DNA from: Alphaproteobacteria bacterium
GTDB taxonomy: Bacteria > Pseudomonadota > Alphaproteobacteria > Rhizobiales > Amorphaceae
Direction of reading: 5' to 3'
Assembly: GCA_030431335.1 (NCBI GenBank)
Contig: JAUIJH010000028.1
Location: 1-41,405 of the forward strand
DNA: 41,405 bases
The translations under genes were made by a program, and so were the position numbers. Of this stretch, positions 1-7,712 are shown piece by piece (the stretch's first letter is position 1; every line of letters starts with the position of its first letter). The notes beneath the pieces are model-generated. The model worked only from the letters and a program-made list of their open reading frames with translations, made no database searches and was not told the DNA's origin.

Positions 1-1
1 C

Positions 2-301
2 ATCGAAATCAGAAACACCGGCCGCGCCAATTCCATCTGCAACCACACGGTGCGGATGATGGACGACAGCGGCCTCTATGGCTTCGAGGACATCGCCGCC
101 TTCCGCCGCGCGCGCGATCCGGGCGACGTGGCCCGCACGCTGACGCGGGTGGAGATCCACGCCTTGAGCCCGCAGATCGCGGTGGCGACCGCGCAATACC
201 AGCGGACCAATTCGGGCCGGAAAGGGTGCCAGAGCCAGGTCTGGCAACTGGGCCCGGCCGGCTGGAAGGTGGCCGCCGCGCACGTGTCGCTGGGCGCGTG
301 A
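2..301 (+). CDS. AtzH/HpxZ-like (DUF3225, SnoaL/NTF2 fold) protein, 5' end outside window
   Basis: The frame is open from the first bases to a TGA at 299-301, so only the C-terminal 99 residues are present. The visible part has the pattern of AtzH/HpxZ-type proteins: a segment GFEDIAAFRRAR, then a strand ending ATAQYQR, then a QSQVWQLGPAGWKVAAAHVS ending. The similar endings I know in this family are of the type SQTWVR-x-x-GW-x-IVAAHVS. These small alpha+beta-barrel proteins often sit beside amidases of the purine/oxalurate or s-triazine routes, where AtzH is a small partner subunit. The upstream neighbour cannot be seen, so that link is untested. The family call comes from memory of the motif pattern, and any SnoaL-like protein is an alternative. 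Confidence 0.6.
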   Translation: MEIRNTGRANSICNHTVRMMDDSGLYGFEDIAAFRRARDPGDVARTLTRVEIHALSPQIAVATAQYQRTNSGRKGCQSQVWQLGPAGWKVAAAHVSLGA

Positions 302-943
302 GGCGCAACCTCGCGGGCGCCGCCGGTGTCGCCGGCTTCGCTCGGGCTGGGATCGGGCGGGGGCATCCTCGTCCATGCGGCCTCGCGGTGTTGTTGCCCG
401 ATGCGGCATGAAAGTGTCGGGCCAATCCGGGGCCGCCGGTGAAATTCGCGCGCGCCGCGCGAAAGCCGCCTTTGGCGAGGCCGCCGTCAGGACACCTGCC
501 GCCGGTCCTGTCTTCGTGCGGGAAAATTACAATTCGGATGGACTCTGCGAGTATTCGTTTAATTCCACGCGGTGATGAATATTTAAAAACTGTCGGGAAG
601 TCATGGTGATTTCCTCTGAAGAGAAAAATGAGGGTTGGTGATGACTGAGGATCAATATCCGACTTTTTCGTGTGTCGCGCGGGACGGGATGGCGCTCGTG
701 GTTGCGGGTCAAGCCGAAGGCGGCGGGGCCGCGGCCCATCGGTCTCACGATGTGGAGCCGGCCGAGCCGAGGGGCGAGCCCGTGCCGCTCCAGCCGGACG
801 GCGCGCGCTGAGACCGAGCCCGGCGTGTCCGGCTGCGCCCTGGCAAAGGGGCGGCCGGCCGCACCGGGCGGCACTCCGGCACATTGGCGTCGGCCGTGCC
901 ATGTGTTGAAGTCGCGCCAACTCCAACGGCGACGGGACACCCG
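302..943. other. 640-bp gap with no confident gene; AT-rich island at about 520-665
   Basis: This is the longest stretch without a confident gene. Positions 302-520 and 665-943 are very GC-rich. Positions 520-665 are clearly AT-rich compared with everything around them. The island holds a possible 25-codon reading frame on the minus strand (listed separately). Positions 672-940 show a strong G/C preference at one codon position, which suggests coding or formerly coding DNA. The open frames there (GTG 672 to TGA 947 on plus, and the opposing minus frame) encode Arg/Pro-rich proteins that I do not recognise. It could be a decayed gene, and nothing firmer can be supported. Confidence 0.35.
527..604 (-). 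CDS. possible 25-residue small protein or leader peptide
   Basis: On the minus strand an ATG at 604 opens a 25-codon frame beginning MTSRQFLNIHHRVEL and ending with TAA at 527-529. It is preceded by AGAGGAAATCACC, a strong ribosome-binding sequence (AGAGGA) at good spacing. Codon and base use is AT-rich, unlike every neighbouring gene. There is no membrane segment and no Cys cluster, and no gene lies just downstream on the same strand whose expression it could attenuate. It could be a small protein, a leader peptide that lost its operon, or a chance frame. The evidence is the ribosome-binding site and the contrast in composition, not homology. Confidence 0.3.
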   Translation of the reverse strand: MTSRQFLNIHHRVELNEYSQSPSEL

Positions 944-1519
944 ATGACGATTTCCTCCAACGTGCTCGTGTTTTGCGGCAGCTTGCGCAAAGGCTCCTTC
1001 AACCGCGCCATCGTCGAGACGCTGCCGGCGCTGGCACCGGAGGGGATGCGCTTTGCCCATGCCCCGTCCTTCGCCGATCTGCCGATCTACGACGCCGACA
1101 TCCAGGCGGAGGGGTTTCCGCCGGCCGTGGAGGCCATGGGGGCGGCCGTGCGCGCGGCGGACGGGGTGATCATCGTGTCGCCGGAGTACAATTTTTCGGT
1201 GCCGGGCGGGCTGAAGAACGCCATCGACTGGATCTCGCGGTTGCCGGGCCAGCCGTTCGCCGGCAAGCCGGTGGCGCTGCAATCGGCCTCGGGCGGGATG
1301 CTGGGCGGCTCGCGCATGCAGTATCACCTGCGCCAGGTGATGGTGTTCCTGGACGGGCGGGTGATGAACAAGCCCGAGGTGTTCGTGGGATCGGCCGGCG
1401 CGAAGATCGGCGAGGACGGCAAGATCGCCGACGAGGCCACGCGCAAGGCCATCACGGGCCAGCTTGCCGCCTTCGCCGCCTTCATCGCCGCCGCGAAAGC
1501 CGGCGCGGCGGCCGCATAG
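944..1519 (+). CDS. NAD(P)H-dependent FMN reductase (flavodoxin-fold quinone/chromate reductase family)
   Basis: This 191-residue protein belongs to the NADPH-dependent FMN reductase family, soluble flavodoxin-fold enzymes that pass hydride from NAD(P)H through FMN to quinones, azo dyes or metal oxyanions such as chromate. The FMN phosphate-binding loop GSLRKGSFN is at residues 12-20. The family SPEYN motif is at 79-83, followed by the flavin-contacting VPGGLKNAIDW. The C-terminal helix is Ala-rich. The ATG at 944 places GSLRKGSFN a normal short distance from the start. An in-frame upstream extension to 884 would add an unrelated tail. Its end converges with the GT29-like gene 6 bp away. The electron acceptor cannot be inferred from the sequence. 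Confidence 0.9.
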   Translation: MTISSNVLVFCGSLRKGSFNRAIVETLPALAPEGMRFAHAPSFADLPIYDADIQAEGFPPAVEAMGAAVRAADGVIIVSPEYNFSVPGGLKNAIDWISRLPGQPFAGKPVALQSASGGMLGGSRMQYHLRQVMVFLDGRVMNKPEVFVGSAGAKIGEDGKIADEATRKAITGQLAAFAAFIAAAKAGAAAA

Positions 1520-1525
1520 ACCCAG

Positions 1526-2188
1526 CTAACGCGCGGCGGCCGTGTCGGGCTTGCGCGCCATCCGGCCCTCGGCGCACAGGTGGTCGAACCAGGCCGCCTC
1601 CGCGTTCCAGGGGTGGCCGTGCCAGGCCCCCTCGTGGGTGAAGCCGAACGCCTTGATGTGCGCTTGCGGGCTCCCGGCGAGAAGGAATTGCGCGACGATG
1701 GCGCCGGTGCTGGGGCTGGTGCCTTGCTTGGCCCCGAAATCGGCGAGCGTGGCGGTGGTGTTTCGCGTCGTATCGGCGGGCAGGAAGAACACGCCCGGCA
1801 GCGCGCCGACAGATTTGTGCAGCGCTTCGGTGTGGTCCTGCATGTAGGCGTCGCGCGCCGGATTCTCGCCGTGCTTTTCGATCTGCTTGGCCCGGGCCAT
1901 GGCAAGCCATTTCGGGCGGAACACGAACCACAGCGCCGGGCGCGCGGCGATCGCCTGCTCGCTGACGCGCCAGGATTTGGCCATCAACGCGCCCTTCGGG
2001 CCGATGTTCATCAGTGCCAGCACGTCGGTGCGCGTGCCCGCCTTGCCGCAATGCTTGGCGCGGTTGAGCCGCACGACCACATCGCAGGCGTCGATCTCTT
2101 CGGCATAGTCGCACGCGTTGGGGGCTTCACCCACGAGGGCGACCGTCCCCACGAGCGGATCGGGAGCGACGTGGCGGAAATCGGACAA
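1526..2188 (-). CDS. glycosyltransferase family 29 (sialyltransferase-like) domain protein
   Basis: This 220-residue protein has the layout of the bacterial GT29/sialyltransferase-like group. An N-terminal nucleotide-binding segment (TVALVGEAPNACDYAEEIDA, about 15-34) leads into CDVVVRLNRAK and a TRTDVLALMN strand. A later STGAIVAQFLL resembles the S-motif region, and a C-terminal FGFTHEGAWHGHPW probably holds the catalytic His. In the family such proteins transfer a sugar from CMP-activated donors, but many alphaproteobacterial members are uncharacterised. There is no signal peptide or membrane segment, so a cytoplasmic location is expected. It lies 124 bp downstream of phnE on the same strand. 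Whether it is co-transcribed is unclear, and no functional link to phosphonate uptake is apparent. Confidence 0.55.
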   Translation of the reverse strand: MSDFRHVAPDPLVGTVALVGEAPNACDYAEEIDACDVVVRLNRAKHCGKAGTRTDVLALMNIGPKGALMAKSWRVSEQAIAARPALWFVFRPKWLAMARAKQIEKHGENPARDAYMQDHTEALHKSVGALPGVFFLPADTTRNTTATLADFGAKQGTSPSTGAIVAQFLLAGSPQAHIKAFGFTHEGAWHGHPWNAEAAWFDHLCAEGRMARKPDTAAAR

Positions 2189-2312
2189 TGTAACTCGCCT
2201 TGCTAGGCCGGCTGCGGCATCCCGCGATGGGCCACCGTTGCGGACGTCGCGGCAGGTTAGAGCGAGTTTCGCCCGAACGGAAGCCGGGCTCCGCCTCGGC
2301 GGGCGGCGACCG

Positions 2313-3152
2313 TCAGATCGCCATCTTGCGGAGCTGCTGGGACAGGAGGTCGGTGATGGTCACCGTCACGATGACGACGATGATGATGGCCGACGCCTGC
2401 GGGTAGTAGAAGCCGCGGATCGATTCGAACAGCACCTGGCCGATGCCGCCCGCGCCGATCAGCCCCAGCACCGTCGCCGAGCGCACGTTGGATTCGAACC
2501 GGTAGAGCGAAAACGACAGCCACAGCGGCAGCACCTGCGGGATGACGCCGTACACCACCTCCTGGACCACGTTGGCGCCGGTGGCGCGGATGCCCTCCTG
2601 CGGGCGCGGGTCGATCGCCTCGACGGCCTCGGAGAAGAGCTTGGCGAGGATGCCGGTGGTGTGCACGAAGAGCGCCATCACCCCCGCGAACGGGCCGAGC
2701 CCCACGGCCACGACGAACAGCACCGCGAAGACGATCTCGTGGATGGCGCGGAAGGCGTCCATCAGCCGGCGAACCGGCTGGTTTACCCACCAGGGCGTCA
2801 TGTTGGAGGAGGCGAGGATGCCCAGCGGCACCGATACCACCACGGCGAGAAAGGTGCCCCACAGCGCGATCTGCACCGTGACCACCATCTCGCGCACATA
2901 GTAGCGCCAGTCGCCGAAGTCCGGGGACATGAAGTCGGTCGCGAAGACGCGCATGTTTTTGGCGTCGGAGATCAGGAAGGTCCAGCGGTCCATCTCCGCC
3001 GGGTACCAGCTCCACGCAAGCGCGACGGCGAGAGCGCCCCACATGCCGAAATTGCTCAGCGTCTGGGCCCAGTTGCGCTTCAGCGTGTAGTTCTGCGCGG
3101 GGTCCGGGCGCGGGCCGGCGCGATCGGGGCGCGGTTGGGCGGTCTCGGTCAA
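2313..3152 (-). CDS. phnE: phosphonate-type ABC transporter permease PhnE
   Basis: This 279-residue inner-membrane permease of the PhnE family has a short hydrophilic N-terminus, one early membrane span (about 37-50) and a BPD_transp_1 domain with several spans from about residue 85. The coupling loop carries an [19 protein letters not shown] segment and a later [12 protein letters not shown]. The start is TTG at 3152, chosen because AGGAG sits about 6 bases upstream. It is the last gene of phnC-phnD-phnE, and an 11-bp hairpin separates it from phnD. No C-P lyase or phosphonatase genes are in the window, so the substrate could be a phosphonate, phosphite, phosphate or another small oxyanion. 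Confidence 0.9.
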   Translation of the reverse strand: MTETAQPRPDRAGPRPDPAQNYTLKRNWAQTLSNFGMWGALAVALAWSWYPAEMDRWTFLISDAKNMRVFATDFMSPDFGDWRYYVREMVVTVQIALWGTFLAVVVSVPLGILASSNMTPWWVNQPVRRLMDAFRAIHEIVFAVLFVVAVGLGPFAGVMALFVHTTGILAKLFSEAVEAIDPRPQEGIRATGANVVQEVVYGVIPQVLPLWLSFSLYRFESNVRSATVLGLIGAGGIGQVLFESIRGFYYPQASAIIIVVIVTVTITDLLSQQLRKMAI

Positions 3153-3179
3153 GCGCGGCTCCTGTGGCGCGAAAAGAAA

Positions 3180-3213
3180 CGGCGGCGGGCCACAGCAAGG
3201 CAGCCCGCCGCCG
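3180..3213 (-). other. intercistronic hairpin between phnD and phnE
   Basis: A perfect 11-bp inverted repeat (CGGCGGCGGGC at 3180-3190, complement at 3203-3213) has a 12-base loop and lies between the stop of phnD and the start of phnE. No T-run follows on the minus strand. It fits an mRNA-stabilising or partly terminating hairpin that lets the binding protein be made in excess over the permease. Confidence 0.65.
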
Positions 3214-3225
3214 ATGTCGTATGGG

Positions 3226-4227
3226 TCAGCCCTGCGTCTGCGCCGCGATGGCGGCTTCGTGCTCGGCCTTCTCGGCCTTCAGCGGCTCGGTCTTGGCGGC
3301 CTTGTCCTCGGCGGAGAGGGCGTCGTCGGCCTCGATCTGGGCGATCTGCTTGCTCAGTTCCATCACGCGGATGGGCAGCAGCTGATCGTTGGAGGAGGTG
3401 CGGAAGGGCGCCCAAACGAGAGCCTCGAGAACCTTCAGCTCGGCAGCCTGGTCGCCGGCCGTCTCGCTGGTGCCATAGGTGAGGAAGAAGTTCTTGATCT
3501 TGTCCTTGGTTTCCTGCGGCAGGTCCTTGCGCCACACGATCGGGTCGGCCGGGATCAGCGGGCTCTTCCAGATGATCTTGATCTTCTTGAAGGCCTCGGG
3601 ATTGTTCTGCTCGATCCGGGCAAGGTTCTCGGTGTTGTTGGTCGCCGCGTCGACCTGGCCGTTGGCAACCGCGAGGGCATTGGTCTCGTGGTTGGCGTTG
3701 CGCACCGTCTTGAAGCATTCCTTCGGGTCGATGCCGTTGGCGGCGAACACGAAGGTGGTGGGCACCAGGAAGCCGGAGGTGGAGTTCGGATCGCCGATGC
3801 CGAAATTCAGCGTGCCGTCGCACTTGAGGAGGTCTTCGACCGAGGTGAGCGGCGAGTCGGCCGGCGCCAGGATCAGCGACCAGTAGCCGGGGTTGCCCGA
3901 GCCGTCGACGGTCTGCACGAAGATCTCGCCCTCGGCCCGGTCGACCGCTTCCATCGCCGACTTGTTGCCGAACCAGGCGACCTGCACCTTGTCGAAGCGC
4001 ATGCCCTCGATGACGCCGGCATAGTCGGAGGCGAAGAACGGGTTCACCTTGGCGCCGGTGGCCGCTTCCATGTCGGCCAGGAACGGCTCCCACTGCTGAC
4101 GCAGGTTCTGCTGCGACTCGGTGGAGATGATGCCGAAATTGATCTCCGTCGGCGCGTCCTGGGCCAGCGCGGGCGTCGCGATGGCGAAGCCGAGCGCCAG
4201 CGCCTTGAGGGCGTTGAGGGGTTTCAT
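3226..4227 (-). CDS. phnD: phosphonate-type ABC transporter periplasmic binding protein PhnD
   Basis: This 333-residue periplasmic binding protein of the PhnD (phosphate/phosphite/phosphonate) family begins with a Sec signal peptide, [22 protein letters not shown], cleaved about residue 22-23 before [10 protein letters not shown]. The mature part shows the family order: [20 protein letters not shown], a [19 protein letters not shown] segment, then [15 protein letters not shown] at the ligand cleft, and [17 protein letters not shown] ribosome-binding site precedes the ATG. It lies between phnC and phnE, so it is the solute receptor of the same importer. The C-terminal 50 residues are Lys/Glu/Ala-rich and probably a coiled or helical tail. 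The true ligand cannot be read from the sequence. Confidence 0.92.
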   Translation of the reverse strand: MKPLNALKALALGFAIATPALAQDAPTEINFGIISTESQQNLRQQWEPFLADMEAATGAKVNPFFASDYAGVIEGMRFDKVQVAWFGNKSAMEAVDRAEGEIFVQTVDGSGNPGYWSLILAPADSPLTSVEDLLKCDGTLNFGIGDPNSTSGFLVPTTFVFAANGIDPKECFKTVRNANHETNALAVANGQVDAATNNTENLARIEQNNPEAFKKIKIIWKSPLIPADPIVWRKDLPQETKDKIKNFFLTYGTSETAGDQAAELKVLEALVWAPFRTSSNDQLLPIRVMELSKQIAQIEADDALSAEDKAAKTEPLKAEKAEHEAAIAAQTQG

Positions 4228-4259
4228 GAATGTCTCCCGGGTTGACCTGGGCCCAAGGC

Positions 4260-5093
4260 TCAGGCGTTGGCCAATGCGGCGCCGGCGGGTGCCGGCGCGC
4301 GGTCCGTCACGGGTGCGTCGGGCAGGATGAGTTCCTCCGCCGCATCGCCGTAGAGTTCTGTGAGGAAGGCGTTGGTGAGGGCGCTGGAGGGGCCGTCATA
4401 GGCCACCTTGCCGCCCGCCAGCGCGATGGTGCGCGCGCAGTAGTGCCGCGCATATTCCACCTGGTGCAGCGACACGACGATGGTGATCCCGTCATCGCGG
4501 TTGATGGTGCGCAGCGTCTCCATGATGCGGCGCGCCGAGGCCGGATCGAGCGAGGCGATGGGCTCGTCGGCGAGGATCACGTCGGCCTGCTGTACCAGGG
4601 CGCGCGCGATGGCGGCCCGCTGCTGCTGGCCGCCGGACAGCGTGGAGGCCGCGCGGTGGGCGGTGTGGCGGATGCCGACGCGCTCCAGCGCCGCGAGCGC
4701 CACGTGCCGCTCCTGTGCGTTGAACAGCCCGAGCGTGCCGCGCCAGGCGGGTATGCGCCCGAGCACGCCCACCAAGACGTTGGTCATCACCGACAGGCGT
4801 CCCACGAGATTGTATTGTTGAAAGATGACGCCGACGCGGCGCCGCATCGACTTGGCGTTGCGGACGAGGCGGCCGCCTTCCTGGATCACGCGGTCGTCGA
4901 CCGTCACGCGCGACGGTGACTTCGGATCGGCCGCCAGGAGGCCGGCCATGTGGCGGATCAGCGTCGACTTGCCGGAGCCGGAGGCGCCGATCAGCGCCAC
5001 CATCTCGCCCGATTCGACAGTCAGCGACACGTTCGACAGCGCTGCCTCGCTGCCGAATTTTTTCGAGAGAGCCTCAACGCGGATAGTGGCCAT
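4260..5093 (-). CDS. phnC: phosphonate-type ABC transporter ATPase PhnC
   Basis: This 277-residue cytoplasmic ATPase energises the PhnCDE importer. Walker A GASGSGKST is at residues 36-44, the signature LSGGQQQRAAIARAL lies mid-protein, and Walker B reads VILADEPIASLD. The H-loop is in VSLHQVEYAR. The family-specific AQERHVALAALERVGI stretch between the Q-loop and the signature supports PhnC over other ABC classes. I chose the ATG at 5093, which has GGGGGA about 6 bases upstream, over the in-frame ATG six codons earlier. It is the first gene of phnCDE and lies about 108 bp downstream of a co-directional Lrp/AsnC gene, which may regulate it. Confidence 0.93.
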   Translation of the reverse strand: MATIRVEALSKKFGSEAALSNVSLTVESGEMVALIGASGSGKSTLIRHMAGLLAADPKSPSRVTVDDRVIQEGGRLVRNAKSMRRRVGVIFQQYNLVGRLSVMTNVLVGVLGRIPAWRGTLGLFNAQERHVALAALERVGIRHTAHRAASTLSGGQQQRAAIARALVQQADVILADEPIASLDPASARRIMETLRTINRDDGITIVVSLHQVEYARHYCARTIALAGGKVAYDGPSSALTNAFLTELYGDAAEELILPDAPVTDRAPAPAGAALANA

Positions 5094-5201
5094 GGATCCC
5101 CCGCTCGCCATGGGTCACGGCTGTAGCGGGGTTCCTCGACAGTTATGTGTCGGTCGCGTGAAGCTTCGCTGACGGTCCGGGCCGCGAGGGGCGCACTGGC
5201 G

Positions 5202-5675
5202 TCACTTGGCCTCGTAGTATGCGGTGGGGATCTCGGTGGTGAACTTCATCTCTTCCATGGCGATGGAGGCGCTGACGTCGAGGAATTCCACCTGCTCGAT
5301 CAGCCGCTGATAGACCCGGTCGTAGGCATCCACGTCCGGCAGCACCAGCTTGATGAGATAATCGTCCCGCCCGGTGAGGCGCCACGCCTCCACCACCTCG
5401 GTGATGGGCGAGATGGCGCGGCGGAAGCCGTCGAGCCATTCGGCGGAATGGCGCGCGGTGCGCAGCGTCACGAACACCGTCAGCGGGACGTTGGCCTTGC
5501 GCCGGTCGAGCAATGCGATGCGGCGGGTAATATAGCCCTCCTGCTCCAGCTTGCGGATGCGACGCCAGCATTGCGCCTGGCTGATGCCGACGCGCTCTGC
5601 GATGGCCGAAACCGGCTCCGTAGCGTCCCGCTGCAGGGTGCGCAGAAGCGCGCGGTCGATCGAATCGATGCTCAT
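5202..5675 (-). CDS. Lrp/AsnC family transcriptional regulator
   Basis: This 157-residue regulator has an N-terminal winged helix-turn-helix (DRALLRTLQRDATEPVSAIA, then VGISQAQCWRRIRKLEQEGYI, residues about 6-49). A C-terminal RAM/AsnC ligand domain (about 65-150) includes the usual TGRDDYLIKLVLPDVDAYDR. Lrp/AsnC proteins bind DNA as dimers or octamers and often respond to amino acids. A GGGAG ribosome-binding site precedes the ATG. It is divergent from the amino-acid racemase at 5835 and precedes phnC on the same strand. Control of the racemase and perhaps of itself is the most likely role, while control of phnCDE is possible. Confidence 0.92.
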   Translation of the reverse strand: MSIDSIDRALLRTLQRDATEPVSAIAERVGISQAQCWRRIRKLEQEGYITRRIALLDRRKANVPLTVFVTLRTARHSAEWLDGFRRAISPITEVVEAWRLTGRDDYLIKLVLPDVDAYDRVYQRLIEQVEFLDVSASIAMEEMKFTTEIPTAYYEAK

Positions 5676-5760
5676 GGTGCTCCCGCCCGCCGGCGTTCGA
5701 TGAAAGATAGTGACGCCTGTCGGCGCTTGAGCGAATAAATCGCGCAGATTCGGCCGGAAT

Positions 5761-5774
5761 CATATCGCAATATG
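5761..5774. promoter_or_regulatory. candidate Lrp/AsnC operator in the divergent racemase promoter region
   Basis: CATAT-CGCA-ATATG, a palindrome with 5-bp arms, lies in the 159-bp AT-richer region between the divergent Lrp/AsnC gene and the racemase gene. Its place and symmetry fit a regulator site, but the arms are short and no second copy was found, so this is tentative. Confidence 0.3.
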
Positions 5775-5834
5775 CAGAATGCAGGCCGCGCCGCACGGGT
5801 ATGCTCGCACGACACGGAAATCTACGGAGTTGGG

Positions 5835-6533
5835 ATGCGCACCATCGGGCTAATCGGCGGGATGAGCTGGGAGAGCACCGCTGTCTATTATCGCCGGATC
5901 AACGAGCAGGTTCGCGACCGCTGCGGGTCGCTGCACTCGGCCGAGGTGATCGTCCATTCGGTCGATTTCGCGCGCATCGTGGCGATGCAGACGGCGGGGG
6001 CCTGGGACGAGGCGGCGCGCGCCCTTTGCGACATCGCATGCAAGCTCGAGCGGGCCGGCGCGGCGTGCGTCCTGATCTGCACCAACACCATGCACAAGCT
6101 CGCGCCCGAGGTGACCGGCGCCATCGGCGTGCCGCTGCTGCACATCACCGACGTGACCGGCGAGGCGGTGCGGGGGCAGGGCTCCAAGCGTCCGCTGCTC
6201 CTGGCGACCAAGTACACCATGGAGCAGGACTTCTACACCGAACGCATGCGCCAGCGGTGGGACCTCGAACCCATCGTGCCCGAGGCGGCGGACCGCCAGG
6301 TGGTGCACGACGTGATCTTCCAGGAACTGTGCTGCGGCATGGTGCGGCCGCAATCGCGCGCGGCCTATCTCGACATTATCGCGCGTGGCAAGGCGAAGGG
6401 GGCCGACAGCGTAATCCTCGGTTGCACCGAGATCGGGCTCCTGATCGGCGCCGGGGATGTGGACCTGCCGACGCTCGATTCCACGCTGCTGCATGCGGAT
6501 GCGGCGGTCGACTACGCGCTGGCGCCAGCGTGA
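5835..6533 (+). CDS. aspartate/glutamate racemase family protein (YgeA-like)
   Basis: This 232-residue cytoplasmic protein belongs to the cofactor-independent Asp/Glu racemase family. It opens with RTIGLIGGMSWESTAVYYRRIN, the typical N-terminus of the YgeA-like group. Both catalytic cysteines are present, the first in LICTNTMHK (about residue 86) and the second in ILGCTEIGLL (about 196). Such enzymes invert aspartate, glutamate or a broader range of amino acids. The ATG at 5835 has GGAG eight bases upstream. It begins a 14-kb co-directional run and is divergent from the Lrp/AsnC gene, an arrangement that suggests amino-acid-responsive control. Context with a peptide/opine-type ABC importer suggests a D- or modified amino acid substrate, which is inference. 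Confidence 0.9.
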   Translation: MRTIGLIGGMSWESTAVYYRRINEQVRDRCGSLHSAEVIVHSVDFARIVAMQTAGAWDEAARALCDIACKLERAGAACVLICTNTMHKLAPEVTGAIGVPLLHITDVTGEAVRGQGSKRPLLLATKYTMEQDFYTERMRQRWDLEPIVPEAADRQVVHDVIFQELCCGMVRPQSRAAYLDIIARGKAKGADSVILGCTEIGLLIGAGDVDLPTLDSTLLHADAAVDYALAPA

Positions 6534-6681
6534 TTGCATTGTGCGGCGCGACATGCTGGTGTGCGGCGATCGGCTGCACCGCGCCTGCCCGCCCGGGACT
6601 TGGCGCAGCGGCCATGCCCGCGCCGCTCTGCGGCCCTTGCGAAGCGGGCAATGCCGACGAAGGCCACGCGAACGGACGACG

Positions 6682-7671
6682 ATGACTGACAAAGCCAACC
6701 TGTCGCTCGCCATCTGCGAGTACGACCACGTGCGTGACATCATGGATGGCAGCGTGCGCCCCGAAGGCATCGCGCTGAACGTCCAGAACCTGCCGGTTCC
6801 GGAAATCTTTGCCCGGTTCACCCGGTTTCGCGAGTGGGACGTGTCGGAGATGTCGCTGGGCATGTACGTCTCGCTGCTGTCGCAGGGCGACACCTCGCTG
6901 ACGGCGATCCCGGTCTTCCCCTCGCGCATGTTCCGCCAGTCCGCCTTCTTCGTGCGGCGCGGCGGACCCGTGCGCTCGGCGGACGACCTCAAAGGCGCGC
7001 GCATCGGCTTCCCCGACTGGGCGCATACGGCCGGCATCTACGCGCGCGGCTTCCTCGCCCACACCTGCGGCGTGCCGCTGGGGGGCATCGATTGGGTGCA
7101 TGCGGGCGTCAACGCGCCGGGCCACACCTCGTCGGTCAAGGTGAAGTGGCCGGACGGCTTCAAGGTGACGGCGGAGCCCGACCGCTCGCTCAACGAGATG
7201 CTGCTGGCGGGCGATCTCGACGCCATCATCTCCTCCCATCTGCCGCACGGGGCGGCCGGCGAGGAGGCCCCGCTGGTGCGCCTGTTCGGCGGCGGCATGG
7301 AGGCCGACAGCGCCTACTATCGCGAGACGGGCATCTACCCGATCATGCACGTGATCGCGATCCGCGCGGACGTCCATGCGCGCTTCCCCTACGCGGCGCT
7401 CAACCTGTGCACGGCGTTCCAGACGGCCAAGTTGCGCAGCCTGGCGCGCATGGCCGACAGCATGGTCTCCCGCTACCCCTATCCCTGGATGTACGAGCAG
7501 GCGGAGCGGATGCGCGCCTTGTTCGGTGCCGACTACTGGCCCTACGGCGTGGAACGCAACCGTACGACGCTTGAGGCCTTCCTGGCATTTTGCTTGGAAC
7601 AGGGCATCGCGCACCGCAAAGTCGCGCTCGAGGAGCTGTTCGCCCCGCAGACGGCCATGTTCAAGTCTTGA
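6682..7671 (+). CDS. 4,5-dihydroxyphthalate decarboxylase-like protein (periplasmic-binding-protein fold, no signal peptide)
   Basis: This 329-residue protein resembles the proteins annotated as 4,5-dihydroxyphthalate decarboxylase, and its length matches the known enzyme of phthalate breakdown. The opening LSLAICEYDHVRDIMDGSVRPEGI, the FREWDVSEMSLGMYVSLLSQ segment, IPVFPSRMFRQSAFFVRR and the LKGARIGFPDWAHTAGIYARGFL stretch are characteristic of this group. The fold is that of a type 2 solute-binding protein, yet no signal peptide is seen, so it should be cytoplasmic. Many family members lie beside transporters for unrelated compounds and their activity is unproven. Here it precedes a family 5 binding protein by 41 bp. 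Whether it decarboxylates an aromatic acid is open. Confidence 0.75.
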   Translation: MTDKANLSLAICEYDHVRDIMDGSVRPEGIALNVQNLPVPEIFARFTRFREWDVSEMSLGMYVSLLSQGDTSLTAIPVFPSRMFRQSAFFVRRGGPVRSADDLKGARIGFPDWAHTAGIYARGFLAHTCGVPLGGIDWVHAGVNAPGHTSSVKVKWPDGFKVTAEPDRSLNEMLLAGDLDAIISSHLPHGAAGEEAPLVRLFGGGMEADSAYYRETGIYPIMHVIAIRADVHARFPYAALNLCTAFQTAKLRSLARMADSMVSRYPYPWMYEQAERMRALFGADYWPYGVERNRTTLEAFLAFCLEQGIAHRKVALEELFAPQTAMFKS

Positions 7672-7712
7672 ATCCATCCTGTCGACGACACTCGAACCAA
7701 CGGACAGAGCTT

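Noticed and set aside
672..947. A plus-strand frame from GTG 672 whose TGA overlaps the FMN reductase ATG as ATGA, with strong G/C bias at third positions
   Set aside because: There is no ribosome-binding site, the product is Arg/Pro/Ser-rich and unlike any protein I know, and the same bias also fits a minus-strand frame. It may be a decayed gene, so it is mentioned only in the gap entry.
527..1327. A 266-codon minus-strand open frame covering the AT-rich island and much of the FMN reductase gene
   Set aside because: Its larger part is antisense to a clear flavoreductase gene and is His/Arg-rich with no family pattern. Only the last 25 codons have a ribosome-binding site and are listed separately.
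2118..4245. Long plus-strand open frames opposite phnD and phnE
   Set aside because: They are antisense to unmistakable phnD/phnE coding sequence and have no domain pattern.
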